From Tissierella pigra (lineage in GTDB: Bacteria; Bacillota; Clostridia; Tissierellales; Tissierellaceae), in assembly GCF_009695605.1 (NCBI RefSeq), contig NZ_VUNQ01000003.1, forward strand, positions 1 to 64,000: DNA of 64,000 bases. Direction: 5' to 3'. This document shows positions 8,984 through 17,928 of this stretch, piece by piece. The notes under the pieces were generated by a model that was not told the origin of the DNA, did no database searches, and worked only from the letters and a program-made list of their open reading frames with translations. Every line of letters starts with the position of its first letter. Position 1 is the stretch's first letter. The position numbers and the translations under genes were made by a program.

Positions 8984-9016
8984 ATGATTATTTGATTCAC
9001 ACCTTGTGAAATTTTA

Positions 9017-9094
9017 TGGGGTGGATGATGGGATTCGAACCCACGACCTCCAGAGCCACAATCTGGCGCCATAACCAACTAGGCCACACCCACC
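9017..9094 (-). tRNA. tRNA-His (anticodon GTG)
   Basis: Acceptor GTGGGTG pairs with CATCCAC. An additional 5' G pairs with the C before CCA, which is the diagnostic G-1 identity element of tRNA-His. The anticodon loop is TTGTGGC. CCA is encoded. Confidence 0.95.
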
Positions 9095-9109
9095 ATAATT
9101 TTATTTCCT

Positions 9110-9186
9110 TGGCGCACCTAGGAGGATTTGAACCCCCGGCACACGGATTAGAAGTCCGTTGCTCTATCCAACTGAGCTATAGGTGC
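9110..9186 (-). tRNA. tRNA-Arg (anticodon TCT)
   Basis: 77 bases. Acceptor GCACCTA pairs with TAGGTGC, the anticodon loop is CTTCTAA on an ACGGA/TCCGT stem, and CCA is encoded. It reads AGA/AGG, the dominant Arg codons here, and is the first tRNA transcribed in the operon. Confidence 0.95.
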
Positions 9187-9324
9187 AAGCTTTTTATGAT
9201 CCAGTTGGATTCATTATGACTATCAATTTACTTTAGAGCTAAAAAATTAAAATCCTTATAGCCCAAATATCTTGCTTGTCTCAAGGTTGTTGTCCAAGTA
9301 ATATTAACTCGCTAACAATTTAAA

Positions 9325-9353
9325 ATTATAGCAGGTTTAAAATATAAAGTCAA
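9325..9353 (-). promoter_or_regulatory. Promoter of the tRNA operon
   Basis: TTGACT (9348-9353) and TATAAT (9325-9330) on the minus strand, with an exact 17-base spacer. A leader of about 130 bases, in which I see no further gene, separates it from tRNA-Arg(TCT). Near-consensus hexamers suit a strongly expressed stable-RNA unit. Confidence 0.85.
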
Positions 9354-9360
9354 CACTATT

Positions 9361-9843
9361 TTATAAATTTATTTTAATTATTTTAGTCTTTATTTCTTCA
9401 TCAATGTCTAAAATACCAAAAGTCCTGATTCTTTCAGTAGTTCTAGGTAGAAAAGCACTTCCAGGATTCATGATGGTTATACCTTCTTCTTTTTCTATCA
9501 TAGGTATATGAGTATGACCAAATAATACTAGGTCTGCCCCTAATTCCAGCCCTTTATAGTATAATTTGATTACCCCATTTTCAACATTATATTTATGACC
9601 GTGGGTTAAGAATATTTTTTTATTTTTTATTTCTATTATCTCATCCTCTTTATATTTTGTATTAAAATAGTCTCCATTACCTTTTACAATTATACTTTCT
9701 ATTCCTAAAGATTTAGATATCTTTTCTCCATCATCTACATAATCTCCTAGATGAAATAACATATCAGGCTTTTCCATGTCCAGTAATGTTTCTAAAACAT
9801 ATTTATTATTTCCATGAGTATCACTAACTACTGCTATTTTCAT
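9361..9843 (-). CDS. YfcE/MJ0936-family metallophosphoesterase
   Basis: A 160-residue calcineurin-like phosphodiesterase. The metal-binding motifs appear in order: VVSDTHGN (residues 5-12), HLGDYVDD, VKGNGDYF, LTHGHKYNV and FGHTHIPM. This is the compact single-domain type and its physiological substrate is uncertain. It overlaps rdgB by four bases (ATGA type), so the two are translationally coupled; the same pair is common in Firmicutes. The stop codon lies about eight bases from the -35 box of the downstream tRNA promoter. Confidence 0.9.
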   Translation of the reverse strand: MKIAVVSDTHGNNKYVLETLLDMEKPDMLFHLGDYVDDGEKISKSLGIESIIVKGNGDYFNTKYKEDEIIEIKNKKIFLTHGHKYNVENGVIKLYYKGLELGADLVLFGHTHIPMIEKEEGITIMNPGSAFLPRTTERIRTFGILDIDEEIKTKIIKINL

Positions 9844-10457
9844 ACTAATCTTACTCCTATTATTTCTTTTATTACTTTTTTCATTTCATCTAATGCTTTT
9901 GCTCTATGACTTATTTTATTTTTAATATCTTCTCCAAGCTCTGCAAAGGTTTTATTATAACCATTAGGTGTAAATAATGGGTCATATCCAAAGTCATTGT
10001 TTCCTTCTTCCTTAAAGCCTATGGTGCCTTTACATTGCCCTTTAACTACTATCAGTTCCTTGTCCTCTGTAACTAAAGCTATTACTGCCTCAAACTTAGC
10101 AGTTCTATTTTCTAAAGGCACATCTTTTAAGGTTTCTAAAAGCTTTTGATTATTTTTCTTATCATTTCCCTCTTCTCCTGCATATCTTGAAGAGTAAACT
10201 CCAGGTTCTCCATTTAATATATCTACAAATAGTCCTGAATCATCTGCTAGAACCATATAATCTAATTTTTCAGCTAATGTCTTAGCTTTTTTTATACTAT
10301 TTTCTTCTAAAGTATTTCCATCTTCTACTACCTCTAAGTCCCCCAATCCTACATCATGCTTTGTTACTACTTCTATTGGCAAATCTTTTAATATATTTTT
10401 TATTTCTTCAACTTTATGTTTATTTCCAGTTGATAATACAAGTTTTCTTTTATTCAT
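9840..10457 (-). CDS. rdgB: XTP/dITP diphosphatase (HAM1/RdgB family)
   Basis: Removes non-canonical purine nucleotides (dITP, XTP, ITP) from the pool by hydrolysis to monophosphate and pyrophosphate. The 205-residue protein has the N-terminal STGNKHKVEEI substrate motif, DDSGLFVDILNGEPGVYSSRYAG in mid-protein and a C-terminal SHRAKAL motif. The ATG lies eight bases after AAAGGAG. It is preceded by a plausible promoter and followed by the overlapping phosphoesterase gene. Confidence 0.94.
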   Translation of the reverse strand: MNKRKLVLSTGNKHKVEEIKNILKDLPIEVVTKHDVGLGDLEVVEDGNTLEENSIKKAKTLAEKLDYMVLADDSGLFVDILNGEPGVYSSRYAGEEGNDKKNNQKLLETLKDVPLENRTAKFEAVIALVTEDKELIVVKGQCKGTIGFKEEGNNDFGYDPLFTPNGYNKTFAELGEDIKNKISHRAKALDEMKKVIKEIIGVRLV

Positions 10458-10500
10458 CTTATAACTCCTTTAATTTTAATTATTATATTATTTTATCAAA

Positions 10501-10529
10501 AATATAATATTTTATCTATAAATAAACAA
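10501..10529 (-). promoter_or_regulatory. Probable promoter of rdgB
   Basis: TTGTTT (10524-10529) and TATATT (10501-10506) on the minus strand with a 17-base spacer, about 43 bases upstream of the rdgB ATG and downstream of the GerMN terminator. In such AT-rich sequence a chance match is possible. Confidence 0.5.
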
Positions 10530-10588
10530 TAAAAGAATTTTGTAACATTTTTAATAGGTTTGCATAAACTAAATTTAATAAAATAAAA

Positions 10589-10607
10589 AGGTGAGCAACG
10601 CTCACCT
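10589..10607 (-). terminator. Terminator of the GerMN gene
   Basis: A GC-rich 8-bp stem (10589-10596 with 10600-10607) with a three-base loop, followed on the minus strand by TTTTTATTTTA. Confidence 0.88.
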
Positions 10608-10650
10608 AATGTACGTAATTCATAATTTATCATTCATAATTTGCTATCTC

Positions 10651-11643
10651 CTAATATTCATTGGCAAATACTGGAATTGTGGTGTTTATTATTTCTCCAT
10701 CTATAAGTAATTCTACAGTTTCTATTTCTGAAAATTGACTTAATGTTAAGCCTATATTTTTTATTATGTCACTAAATGTATCATCACTGGCTGTATCCAT
10801 ATTATCATAGGATATATCCACATATGCAGTACCGTCTTTTACTTCTACTCCGTGTAACATAACATCCTTTGGTATATCGGAGAATAACCCAATATCTACT
10901 GGAGGACCATCAAATAATAAATCCAATGCTGAATATACATTTGCTACTGGTGCAAGAGTAGGTATGGTTACTGGCACAAAATATTCATACTCTTCATTAT
11001 TCATCCCCTTATAGTATACTACAACCTTTGAACGTCCTTCTTCTAAACTGCCAACTAAATTAATATTTTCTCGTGCCAATGGCTGACTAATATTTCCTCC
11101 ATAAGTCATTGAAGGTAATGCTTTTCCGCCAACTAATATTTGTACTTCACTAATAGCTGGAAATTCTGTTAGTGTATATACTACACCTTTAATAAAACTT
11201 TCCTCATCTTTTTCAGATTGATTGTTTAGAACATTTTCAGAAAAGTCTATTTTACATAGTCCTGTATCTTCATTTATAGACATTCCCAAAATCTCTGTAC
11301 CTGCTGGTATAACTGGCAATAATCCAGTAGGACTCAACATCTCCCTAAGCTCTGCACTATCAACCATATTATTAAGTGTTACTTTTGCAATTCCTTCTTC
11401 CCAAGGTATCCTCTTCATTACAGGAACTAAATAACCATCTGCATCTTTAAAGTACATTACTGTCTTTCTTATACCTTCTTCTTCAGTTAAAACCACTTCA
11501 TTTTCATCAGATCTAATTATTTCAATCTCATCATCTTTAGCTGATAACCTATTTTCAATTAGGTTCTTTCCAAAAGTCAATACTGTTAGACCTAAGACTA
11601 CTATTAGTCCAAATAAAATTATTCTCCTGTTTACTTTTACCAT
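10651..11643 (-). CDS. GerMN-domain protein (sporulation/germination GerM type)
   Basis: A 330-residue exported protein. A signal-anchor helix lies near residues 8-26, followed by two tandem GerMN domains (about 65-185 and 200-325). Each has the strand pattern seen in VYTLTEFPAISEVQILVGG and LTLSQFSEIETVELLIDG. GerM proteins act outside the membrane in sporulation and germination. The ATG is seven bases after AGGAGG; a TTG two codons earlier overlaps the ribosome site. It follows the cell-wall amidase gene, which fits an envelope role. Confidence 0.88.
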   Translation of the reverse strand: MVKVNRRIILFGLIVVLGLTVLTFGKNLIENRLSAKDDEIEIIRSDENEVVLTEEEGIRKTVMYFKDADGYLVPVMKRIPWEEGIAKVTLNNMVDSAELREMLSPTGLLPVIPAGTEILGMSINEDTGLCKIDFSENVLNNQSEKDEESFIKGVVYTLTEFPAISEVQILVGGKALPSMTYGGNISQPLARENINLVGSLEEGRSKVVVYYKGMNNEEYEYFVPVTIPTLAPVANVYSALDLLFDGPPVDIGLFSDIPKDVMLHGVEVKDGTAYVDISYDNMDTASDDTFSDIIKNIGLTLSQFSEIETVELLIDGEIINTTIPVFANEY

Positions 11644-11723
11644 CGTCAACCCTCCTAGTTCATACTAGTACATTATATTAGAGGAGTTGTCAGACTATGA
11701 ATAATTTATATTTAAAATTTGAA

Positions 11724-11747
11724 AAAAGCAAGGATAACCTTGCTTTT
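11724..11747 (-). terminator. Terminator of the amidase gene
   Basis: A 10-bp stem (11724-11733 with 11738-11747) with an ATAA loop and T6 on the minus strand. The stem begins at the amidase stop codon. Confidence 0.85.
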
Positions 11748-13813
11748 TAGTGTTCTTCAAAATATTTTTGTATTCCTTTTATTATGCCAGATACTATTTT
11801 GTATTGGTACTCTTCATTAAATAATAGCTGTTCTTCTTGTGCATTGGATAAGAAACCTGTTTCTACTAACACAGCTGGCATTTTAGTTTCTCTAAGTACT
11901 ACTAGATTTGGTCTTTGAATTATACCTTTATCTACTGCTCCTGTTTCCTTTAGTATCTCTTCCATTATGGCTTTAGCAAAAGGATGTTGATCTACTTCTT
12001 TTATGCTAGATTTAGTAGCAGGACAATATAATATTTGAACTCCTGCTATGGACCTATTATCATGAGCATTCCCATGGATACTTACAAATAAGTCAGCATT
12101 ATTATCATTGGCAATTCTAGCTCTTTCGTATAAGTCTATAAATTCATCTGTATCCCTAGTCATTACAGTATTGTAACCTAGTTCCTGTAATTTTTCATTT
12201 AATTTCAACGATACACTAAGGTTCAAATCCTTTTCTCTTCTACTGGCTACCGATAATGCTCCAGGGTCTTTTCCACCATGTCCTGCATCTATGACTATTA
12301 GGTTTCCTAAAGGATTATAATTTGAATCTCTTTTTAATAATAAAGAAATTTTATTATCTACATCACTAGATAATAAAGTATATTCTATTGATTTTGTAAA
12401 CTTAATAAGTAATCTAGTATAATGCTCGTCTTTGACTACTTCTAACTCATCTACAAATCCATCCTTTACTGAAGCTTTACCTTCAGCTAACTCTACTTTG
12501 TTACTTGGAATATCTATTTGTATTAATCTCTTGTCTGAATTATAGTTTACAGCATAATATGTTTCTTCTAAGTCTAATATTGTAAACATCTTTTCTTGTC
12601 CTGAAGAAGTATAAGAAATATTCTCCCATAATGATTTTTCGGGATAAACTATTATTTTGTTACCATCATAGTCTATCTTTATATTGGAATCGGCAACTCC
12701 TTCTTTTATATCTAAAACCACCCTAACTATTCTGTCATCAGCACTATAATTATTATCTCCATTAAACTGTGAAACCCTAACCCCTTTAATAAATCCTAGT
12801 TCATAGTCATAACTGTAAGTAGTACCCACTAAGTTAGAGTCCATTATATCTAAGACTAATCTTTCTGGGTTTTGTAGTTTCATAGTATTTATTTTAGGTT
12901 GAGAAGTGGAATTGATTACAATTGCCTCTTTTCCATTGACAAATTCTTTTGCAATTGATTTTACTTCATTATAGGATACTACAACATCAGACTTATTATC
13001 AAAGGATACAGTTATATTTTTCCCATTATCCTCTGAAGCGATATTATATTTTATTTTATCCTTCAATGTAAGTATTACCCTAGTGATACTAGGATCTGTT
13101 GAAAACTGTGAATATTCTACTTTATCAATAATACTGTCGTTTGTATTTATAACTCCTGATGTAGTATTATTTACAAGTATCTTTGAATCATTAATATCGA
13201 TTACAAGCTTATTACTGTCTTCTATAAATACTGTTTCGTATTTTATAGATTTGTTGCTTTTTATAACTAGTTTATTCTTATTTGTACTTCCCTTTTCTAA
13301 AGATATGCTATTTACCAATGCTTCATTAGTGTTTATATATGGAGCATCTTTTGCACTATCCCAGCCAACTTCATATCCAAATACATCAGTTACAAACTTT
13401 AAAGGAATCATGGTTCTTGAATCTTTTCCATCTACTTTAGCTAATCTTGGAATAGCAAATTTATCTAAATTTACTTTCTTACCATTGATTATAGCTACAT
13501 TGCTGTCTATGGTAAATTTACCTTCTTTGTCTCCATGAGTTACTGTAGCCGTTTTAGTTTTTTGATCCCAACCTACTTCAGCACCATAACTTTCTGATAC
13601 AAATCTAATAGGCACTAATGTCCTATCACTATAAACAAAGGAGGGAAATTCTGTATTTATTGCTTGTCCATCCATAATAATAGGTACTGGTTTTACAGAA
13701 ACCTTAGTACCATTTATACTTACTTGAATCTTATTACCTGCTGCTGCATATCCTATTTGACTAAAGATAAATAATAGTACAAATAAGGGTAGTATTACCT
13801 TCCATTTTTTCAT
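11747..13813 (-). CDS. N-acetylmuramoyl-L-alanine amidase with copper-amine-oxidase-like and AMIN domains
   Basis: A secreted peptidoglycan hydrolase of 688 residues. A signal peptide (1-25) is followed by a copper-amine-oxidase N-like repeat region (about 30-165, with RTLVPIRFVSE and RTMIPLKFVTD). AMIN-type beta domains follow (about 170-490), then a C-terminal Amidase_3 catalytic domain (about 500-685). Zinc and catalytic residues appear in VIDAGHGGKDPGA, SIHGNAHDN and VLVETGFLSN. The AMIN domains are expected to target it to the wall or septum. It has its own TTGACA-type promoter and a terminator at the stop. Confidence 0.93.
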   Translation of the reverse strand: MKKWKVILPLFVLLFIFSQIGYAAAGNKIQVSINGTKVSVKPVPIIMDGQAINTEFPSFVYSDRTLVPIRFVSESYGAEVGWDQKTKTATVTHGDKEGKFTIDSNVAIINGKKVNLDKFAIPRLAKVDGKDSRTMIPLKFVTDVFGYEVGWDSAKDAPYINTNEALVNSISLEKGSTNKNKLVIKSNKSIKYETVFIEDSNKLVIDINDSKILVNNTTSGVINTNDSIIDKVEYSQFSTDPSITRVILTLKDKIKYNIASEDNGKNITVSFDNKSDVVVSYNEVKSIAKEFVNGKEAIVINSTSQPKINTMKLQNPERLVLDIMDSNLVGTTYSYDYELGFIKGVRVSQFNGDNNYSADDRIVRVVLDIKEGVADSNIKIDYDGNKIIVYPEKSLWENISYTSSGQEKMFTILDLEETYYAVNYNSDKRLIQIDIPSNKVELAEGKASVKDGFVDELEVVKDEHYTRLLIKFTKSIEYTLLSSDVDNKISLLLKRDSNYNPLGNLIVIDAGHGGKDPGALSVASRREKDLNLSVSLKLNEKLQELGYNTVMTRDTDEFIDLYERARIANDNNADLFVSIHGNAHDNRSIAGVQILYCPATKSSIKEVDQHPFAKAIMEEILKETGAVDKGIIQRPNLVVLRETKMPAVLVETGFLSNAQEEQLLFNEEYQYKIVSGIIKGIQKYFEEH

Positions 13814-13863
13814 TCATCTACCTCCTTGTGTCTCTAACTCTTTTGAATAGCTTGTATATTTTA

Positions 13864-13893
13864 TTTATATCATTTATTGGATTATTATGTCAA
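13864..13893 (-). promoter_or_regulatory. Promoter of the amidase gene
   Basis: TTGACA (13888-13893) and TATAAA (13864-13869) on the minus strand with an 18-base spacer, about 50 bases upstream of the amidase ATG. Confidence 0.7.
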
Positions 13894-13925
13894 CGAATTC
13901 TAGGTTTTGTAATGATAATGTAATA

Positions 13926-14921
13926 TTATTGAGTTAAAGATAAAGCCTTGTATAACTCATCACTTTGAGGTGGCTCTATTGCTATGGTCTCTCCATCTTT
14001 TTCCAAGGTAATTCCTTTATCTATTACCTCTCCAATAACAGTAACTTTAATTCCTTCCTCATTTAATTTTTCCCCAATTTCTACGATTTTTTCTTCTTCT
14101 GCAATAATTAACATTGAGCCACTTGAAATAAGTCTATATAAATCTATATTTATTAGATTTGCAATTTCTCTAGTTTCATCTTTTACTGGAATTAAGTTTT
14201 CTACTACTTTGATTCCCTTACCAGTAGCCTTAGAAGCCTCCCAAACTGCTCCTAAAACTCCTCCTTCAGTAATATCGTGCATATATCTGACTCCTATATT
14301 TCCACAGATTATTCCTTCCTTAACCACACTAAGCATACTATCCATATTCTTTGCACTTTCCAATTTCTCTTTCTCCAATTTATAAATCAATTCTTCCTCT
14401 AGTTCCTTTGCAATTATGGATGTCCCCTCTATTCCTGCATATTTAGTTATTAAAACTTTATCTCCAACTTTTATTTCTTTAGGATTAGGCAGTTTTTCCC
14501 TAGGTTGTTTTCCTATAACTGTTGTGCTAATTACAATTCTGTTTACAGCATCTGTAATTTCAGTATGACCTCCCATTATTTCAACATTGATTTCTTTAGC
14601 AACTTCTCCAGCCTCTTTCATAATATTTTCTATATCCTTTTCAGTAGTACTTGGCGGTGCTAATATTGTAAGCATTACACCTATAGGTTCTGCCCCTGCA
14701 GTTGCTACATCATTACATGAAATATGTACAGCCAGCTTTCCAATATCCTTAGTTGCACCTGTAATTGGATCTGTACTCATTACACATAAATCATTGCCAA
14801 AGTCAATTACAGCACTGTCTTCTCCTACTGCTGCTTTTACCAATACTTCTTTCCGTTTATTCTTTATATTTGATAAAACTATTTTTTCTAATACTTCATT
14901 AGGCAATTTTCCAATTTCCAT
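13926..14921 (-). CDS. AIR-synthase-family protein (HypE/PurM/ThiL superfamily)
   Basis: A 331-residue ATP-dependent kinase/synthase-fold protein. The N-terminal AVGEDSAVI and MSTDPITG motifs and the central VAIMGG-like EIMGGHTEITDAV motif match the AIR synthase-related family, and HDITEGGVLGAVWEA lies in the C-terminal half. It is not PurM, which is encoded near 63 kb. It lacks the C-terminal cysteine expected of HypE and the N-terminal Cys/Sec of SelD, so the substrate is open. The ATG is seven bases after GGGAGG; 30 codons of upstream open frame have no ribosome site. Confidence 0.85.
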   Translation of the reverse strand: MEIGKLPNEVLEKIVLSNIKNKRKEVLVKAAVGEDSAVIDFGNDLCVMSTDPITGATKDIGKLAVHISCNDVATAGAEPIGVMLTILAPPSTTEKDIENIMKEAGEVAKEINVEIMGGHTEITDAVNRIVISTTVIGKQPREKLPNPKEIKVGDKVLITKYAGIEGTSIIAKELEEELIYKLEKEKLESAKNMDSMLSVVKEGIICGNIGVRYMHDITEGGVLGAVWEASKATGKGIKVVENLIPVKDETREIANLINIDLYRLISSGSMLIIAEEEKIVEIGEKLNEEGIKVTVIGEVIDKGITLEKDGETIAIEPPQSDELYKALSLTQ

Positions 14922-15016
14922 TTCCGAACCTCCCAAATATTTGTCTCTATATATTCTAACATATGGGAAACACTTTTTATACAATATGGATACACTTTTA
15001 GATATTTCCATAATAA

Positions 15017-15079
15017 AATATGCTCCTTTACAGTATACAGTTTTTGCTAACCTAACTACATACTATAAAGGAGCATATT
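15017..15079 (-). terminator. Long-loop hairpin downstream of the 15.1-kb gene
   Basis: A 14-bp stem (15017-15030 with 15066-15079) with a 35-base loop, ending in ATATTTTATT on the minus strand. The large loop makes it a moderate terminator candidate. Confidence 0.6.
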
Positions 15080-15094
15080 ATTTAATAATCTTTA

Positions 15095-15724
15095 TTATAT
15101 TAAAGTTTTCAATTCTGCTAATATACTTCTACACTCTTTATCATTCATAATTCTAAATTTTGCTATATCACGAATCCTATCATTTTGGTCAACTATACTT
15201 TCACTATCTATATTTCCAATATCCGACTCACTAATTTCCTTCATAAAATAATCATCTGCTGCTTTCCTTAGTGACTGTTCATCATAAGTTACTTTATTTG
15301 AAGCATCTGAGAATTCTTTTACTACGGCTCTGGCTAATGATGCAATGACATATACCCTCCCAACAAAATGACTTTCATATTCAGGGTACTCAATATCTCC
15401 TAATGATTTTTTGTCATAGGCACTTTGAATTAAAGGCTTTATAGTATCAAAAAACTCTTTATCAAATTTTAAAACTCTTTTATCCATAGTATCGTCATGA
15501 AAAATTGGATTAGTTACCAAAAATCCATCTCCAACAGCAACTCCATTTAAGTACCTTTCAATTACAGCTGTTATCAACCTATCTAAATCTATAAAAGAAT
15601 AATCTGGATTGGAATTGTACGCATAATTATTAGTCTTTTCTACTTCTTTTTCTTTAATCTCATGACTTTTTGTGCTACTATTTACTTTTATTGACTCATA
15701 AGCTGTATTTATTCTATTTATCAT
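15095..15724 (-). CDS. Protein of unknown function
   Basis: A 209-residue soluble, mostly helical, acidic protein with no signal peptide and no motif I recognise. The chosen ATG is seven bases after AGGAG; an upstream TTG/ATG in the same frame would overlap the preceding gene. The gene follows the secreted PPC-domain gene by ten bases and is presumably co-transcribed. The pairing suggests a link to that exported protein, but nothing in the sequence gives a function. Confidence 0.7.
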   Translation of the reverse strand: MINRINTAYESIKVNSSTKSHEIKEKEVEKTNNYAYNSNPDYSFIDLDRLITAVIERYLNGVAVGDGFLVTNPIFHDDTMDKRVLKFDKEFFDTIKPLIQSAYDKKSLGDIEYPEYESHFVGRVYVIASLARAVVKEFSDASNKVTYDEQSLRKAADDYFMKEISESDIGNIDSESIVDQNDRIRDIAKFRIMNDKECRSILAELKTLI

Positions 15725-15734
15725 GTTGTTTCTC

Positions 15735-16232
15735 CTATCTAGCATCAATCTTTATATCATAGCTTACTTGATCCCAAGAACTACTAAGTAAACTTAGCTT
15801 TACAAAATAATCTCCTTCTGAAGCATTTCGAGCAGTGACAACTTGTTGAATTCCATCACTAATTCCGCCAGAAACGCGTGTCATAGTTCCATTACTATTT
15901 TGACGATAAATTTCAATATTTACTTTTCCCCTAGTGGATATATTGAATAAAGTAACATCTATATTTCCATAATTCCTATGACTATAGTAATAATAGTCAA
16001 CTGAGTCATAACCTCTATCTAACTTACCTCTTTTCCATTGTGTATTAGCTTTTAATTTATTATTTTGTTTTGCTTGTGCTGGTGTGTCATTTGGTTCAAC
16101 TTCATACATTCCACTCATTACACTAATATTCTTATTTGTTTTATCTGCAACATTAGCACCTTCAGCGAAAACTGTTGTACTTGTTACTAATAAAATCATC
16201 ACTACTAATAAAACCATACTTTTTTTCCTCAT
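15735..16232 (-). CDS. Secreted protein with PPC (pre-peptidase C-terminal) beta domain
   Basis: The protein has 165 residues. A clear signal peptide (about 1-23, ending TVFAEG) is followed by the PPC opening YEVEPNDTPAQA and a beta-rich domain including DSVDYYYYSH and GDYFVKLSLL. PPC domains usually accompany secreted peptidases and help binding or secretion. Here the domain is alone, with no peptidase in the gene or beside it. The ATG follows GGGGG at nine bases. Confidence 0.78.
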   Translation of the reverse strand: MRKKSMVLLVVMILLVTSTTVFAEGANVADKTNKNISVMSGMYEVEPNDTPAQAKQNNKLKANTQWKRGKLDRGYDSVDYYYYSHRNYGNIDVTLFNISTRGKVNIEIYRQNSNGTMTRVSGGISDGIQQVVTARNASEGDYFVKLSLLSSSWDQVSYDIKIDAR

Positions 16233-16427
16233 ATCCCTTTTCCCCCTCTTTAATATTTTTAAGGTTCTGTCAATGGTTTCTTCATGTTATAAATTCATTA
16301 CCCATATATATATCCATTAATCAATTTATTTGAAAATAAAAAATATTTTACGGTTATATTTTAATAATATTTAAATTTGTTTTGGAAAAAATAAAGATAA
16401 TTGACTGAAAGGGAGGTTTTTGCTTTG

Positions 16428-16562
16428 ATGATACCTTGTTCTGAAAAATGTTTGTATGAGAAAGATGGATTGTGTGATTTAAAAACAGTTATTCCACAAT
16501 CTAGCACTCCTACTCCTGATTGCCCTTATTTTACTGAAAGGGAAAGTAAAAACAAATCGTAG
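16428..16562 (+). CDS. Tiny Cys-containing protein
   Basis: A 44-codon gene beginning MIPCSEKCLYEKDGLC and ending with an STPTPDCPYF motif. The four cysteines (CSEKC, LC, DC) resemble small clostridial proteins with a possible metal-binding or redox role whose function is unknown. GGGAGG lies 11 bases before the ATG; a TTG one codon upstream (16425) is at eight bases and may be the real start. A perfect 20-bp terminator stem follows. The only plus-strand gene between 3 and 22 kb. Confidence 0.72.
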   Translation: MIPCSEKCLYEKDGLCDLKTVIPQSSTPTPDCPYFTERESKNKS

Positions 16563-16570
16563 ACTCTCTA

Positions 16571-16620
16571 AAATTAAAAGTACCAAAAGTCAATTCTTTA
16601 ACTTTTGGTACTTTTAATTT
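16571..16620. terminator. Strong bidirectional terminator
   Basis: A perfect 20-bp stem (16571-16590 with 16601-16620) with a 10-base loop, between the plus-strand Cys peptide gene and the end of the minus-strand symporter gene. Confidence 0.88.
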
Positions 16621-16635
16621 TAATAATATCTCATA

Positions 16636-17889
16636 CTATGAATTAGCAACTTCCATATTAAGTTCGCCTTCTTGTTTTGCTATTACTGCTGTACAAACCG
16701 CATCACCTGTAATATTAGTAACTGTTCTACCCATATCTACAAGTCTGTCTATACCCATAATCAATCCAATTCCCTCTAAAGGCAATCCTATGGATTGCAA
16801 TACCATAGAAAGCATTATAGTTCCAGCTCCAGGCACTCCAGCTGTACCTATGGATGCCAATGTAGCAGTGAGTATTACTGTAAGCATCATTCCAGTAGTT
16901 AATTCATATCCATAAACTTGAGCTATGAAAAACACTGCTATACCTTGCATTATGGCAGTACCATCCATGTTAATAGTTGCTCCCAATGGAATAGTAAAAG
17001 ATGCAATATTCTTTGAAATCCCCAATTCTTTCTCTGCTATTTCTAAAGAAACTGGAACTGTAGCATTACTACTGGCTGTTGAAAATGCCACTGACATAGC
17101 TGGAAAAAATTTCTTATAAAACTTCATCGGTGATAAGTTTGTCAATCCCTTTAGAAGACCTCCATATATAAAGAACATATGAATTATTAGTCCTAGATAT
17201 ACAGTAAGTATATACTTAATTAAAGGCAGTAAACCTGTATATCCTACAGTAGCAAATGTCCTTGCTATAAGCCCAAATACACCTATTGGTGCAAATTTCA
17301 TTACTATTTCTACTAATTTCATTATAAGATCATTTAAGTTATCAAATAACTTTATCAGTAATTCAGCTTTTTTACCTAGTAAAGATAATCCCACTCCTGT
17401 CAATATGGCAAATACAATAATTTGTAACATATTTCCTTCAGCCATGGCAGCAATCGGATTTCTTGGTACCATTTCGTACAATATCTGAATAAGTGGTACC
17501 TTTTCATTTATTATAGGATCTACAGTCTCTATGGCTGACATATCTAACCCCACTCCAGGTTTCAAGAAAAAACCTAGTATCAGTGCTATAATCACAGCTA
17601 ATGCAGTAGTAGTTAAATAAAATCCTACGGTTTTGACACCTACTCTACCTAGTTTTTTCACATCTCCCATACTGGCAGCACCATTTACTAATGATACGAA
17701 AACTAAAGGAACTACAAGCATCATTATTGCTCTTAAAAACATTTGACCTACTAATTGGAATACTCCATCAATTAAAATTTTATCCTTAACAACTCCATTA
17801 GGTAATTGAAAAACTATAATTCCAGTAATCAATCCAAGTAAAAGTCCTATAAGTACCTTTGATGTAAGGCTTATTTTTTTCTTAGACAT
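16636..17889 (-). CDS. Dicarboxylate/amino acid:cation symporter (DAACS family)
   Basis: A 417-residue membrane transporter of the GltP/GltT/DctA fold that takes up glutamate, aspartate or C4-dicarboxylates with Na+ or H+. The serine-rich re-entrant loop is visible as STASSNATVPVSLE, and the substrate/cation-binding segment as NMDGTAIMQG, with later GIDRLVDMGRTVTNITGD. The ATG follows AGGGGGG at seven bases. A single-gene unit whose promoter carries a dyad over its -10 box, suggesting repression. Confidence 0.92.
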   Translation of the reverse strand: MSKKKISLTSKVLIGLLLGLITGIIVFQLPNGVVKDKILIDGVFQLVGQMFLRAIMMLVVPLVFVSLVNGAASMGDVKKLGRVGVKTVGFYLTTTALAVIIALILGFFLKPGVGLDMSAIETVDPIINEKVPLIQILYEMVPRNPIAAMAEGNMLQIIVFAILTGVGLSLLGKKAELLIKLFDNLNDLIMKLVEIVMKFAPIGVFGLIARTFATVGYTGLLPLIKYILTVYLGLIIHMFFIYGGLLKGLTNLSPMKFYKKFFPAMSVAFSTASSNATVPVSLEIAEKELGISKNIASFTIPLGATINMDGTAIMQGIAVFFIAQVYGYELTTGMMLTVILTATLASIGTAGVPGAGTIMLSMVLQSIGLPLEGIGLIMGIDRLVDMGRTVTNITGDAVCTAVIAKQEGELNMEVANS

Positions 17890-17928
17890 AATATCCCCCC
17901 TAAAATATTTTATACTATATAAATTATA

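Noticed and set aside
8610-9219. Open reading frames running through the tRNA cluster on the plus strand
   Set aside because: They are antisense to well-formed tRNA genes with encoded CCA and carry no ribosome site.
13926-14921. Calling the AIR-synthase-like gene selD or hypE
   Set aside because: The SelD N-terminal Cys/Sec motif and the HypE C-terminal cysteine are absent, and no hydrogenase or selenium genes are adjacent. The superfamily is as far as the sequence allows.
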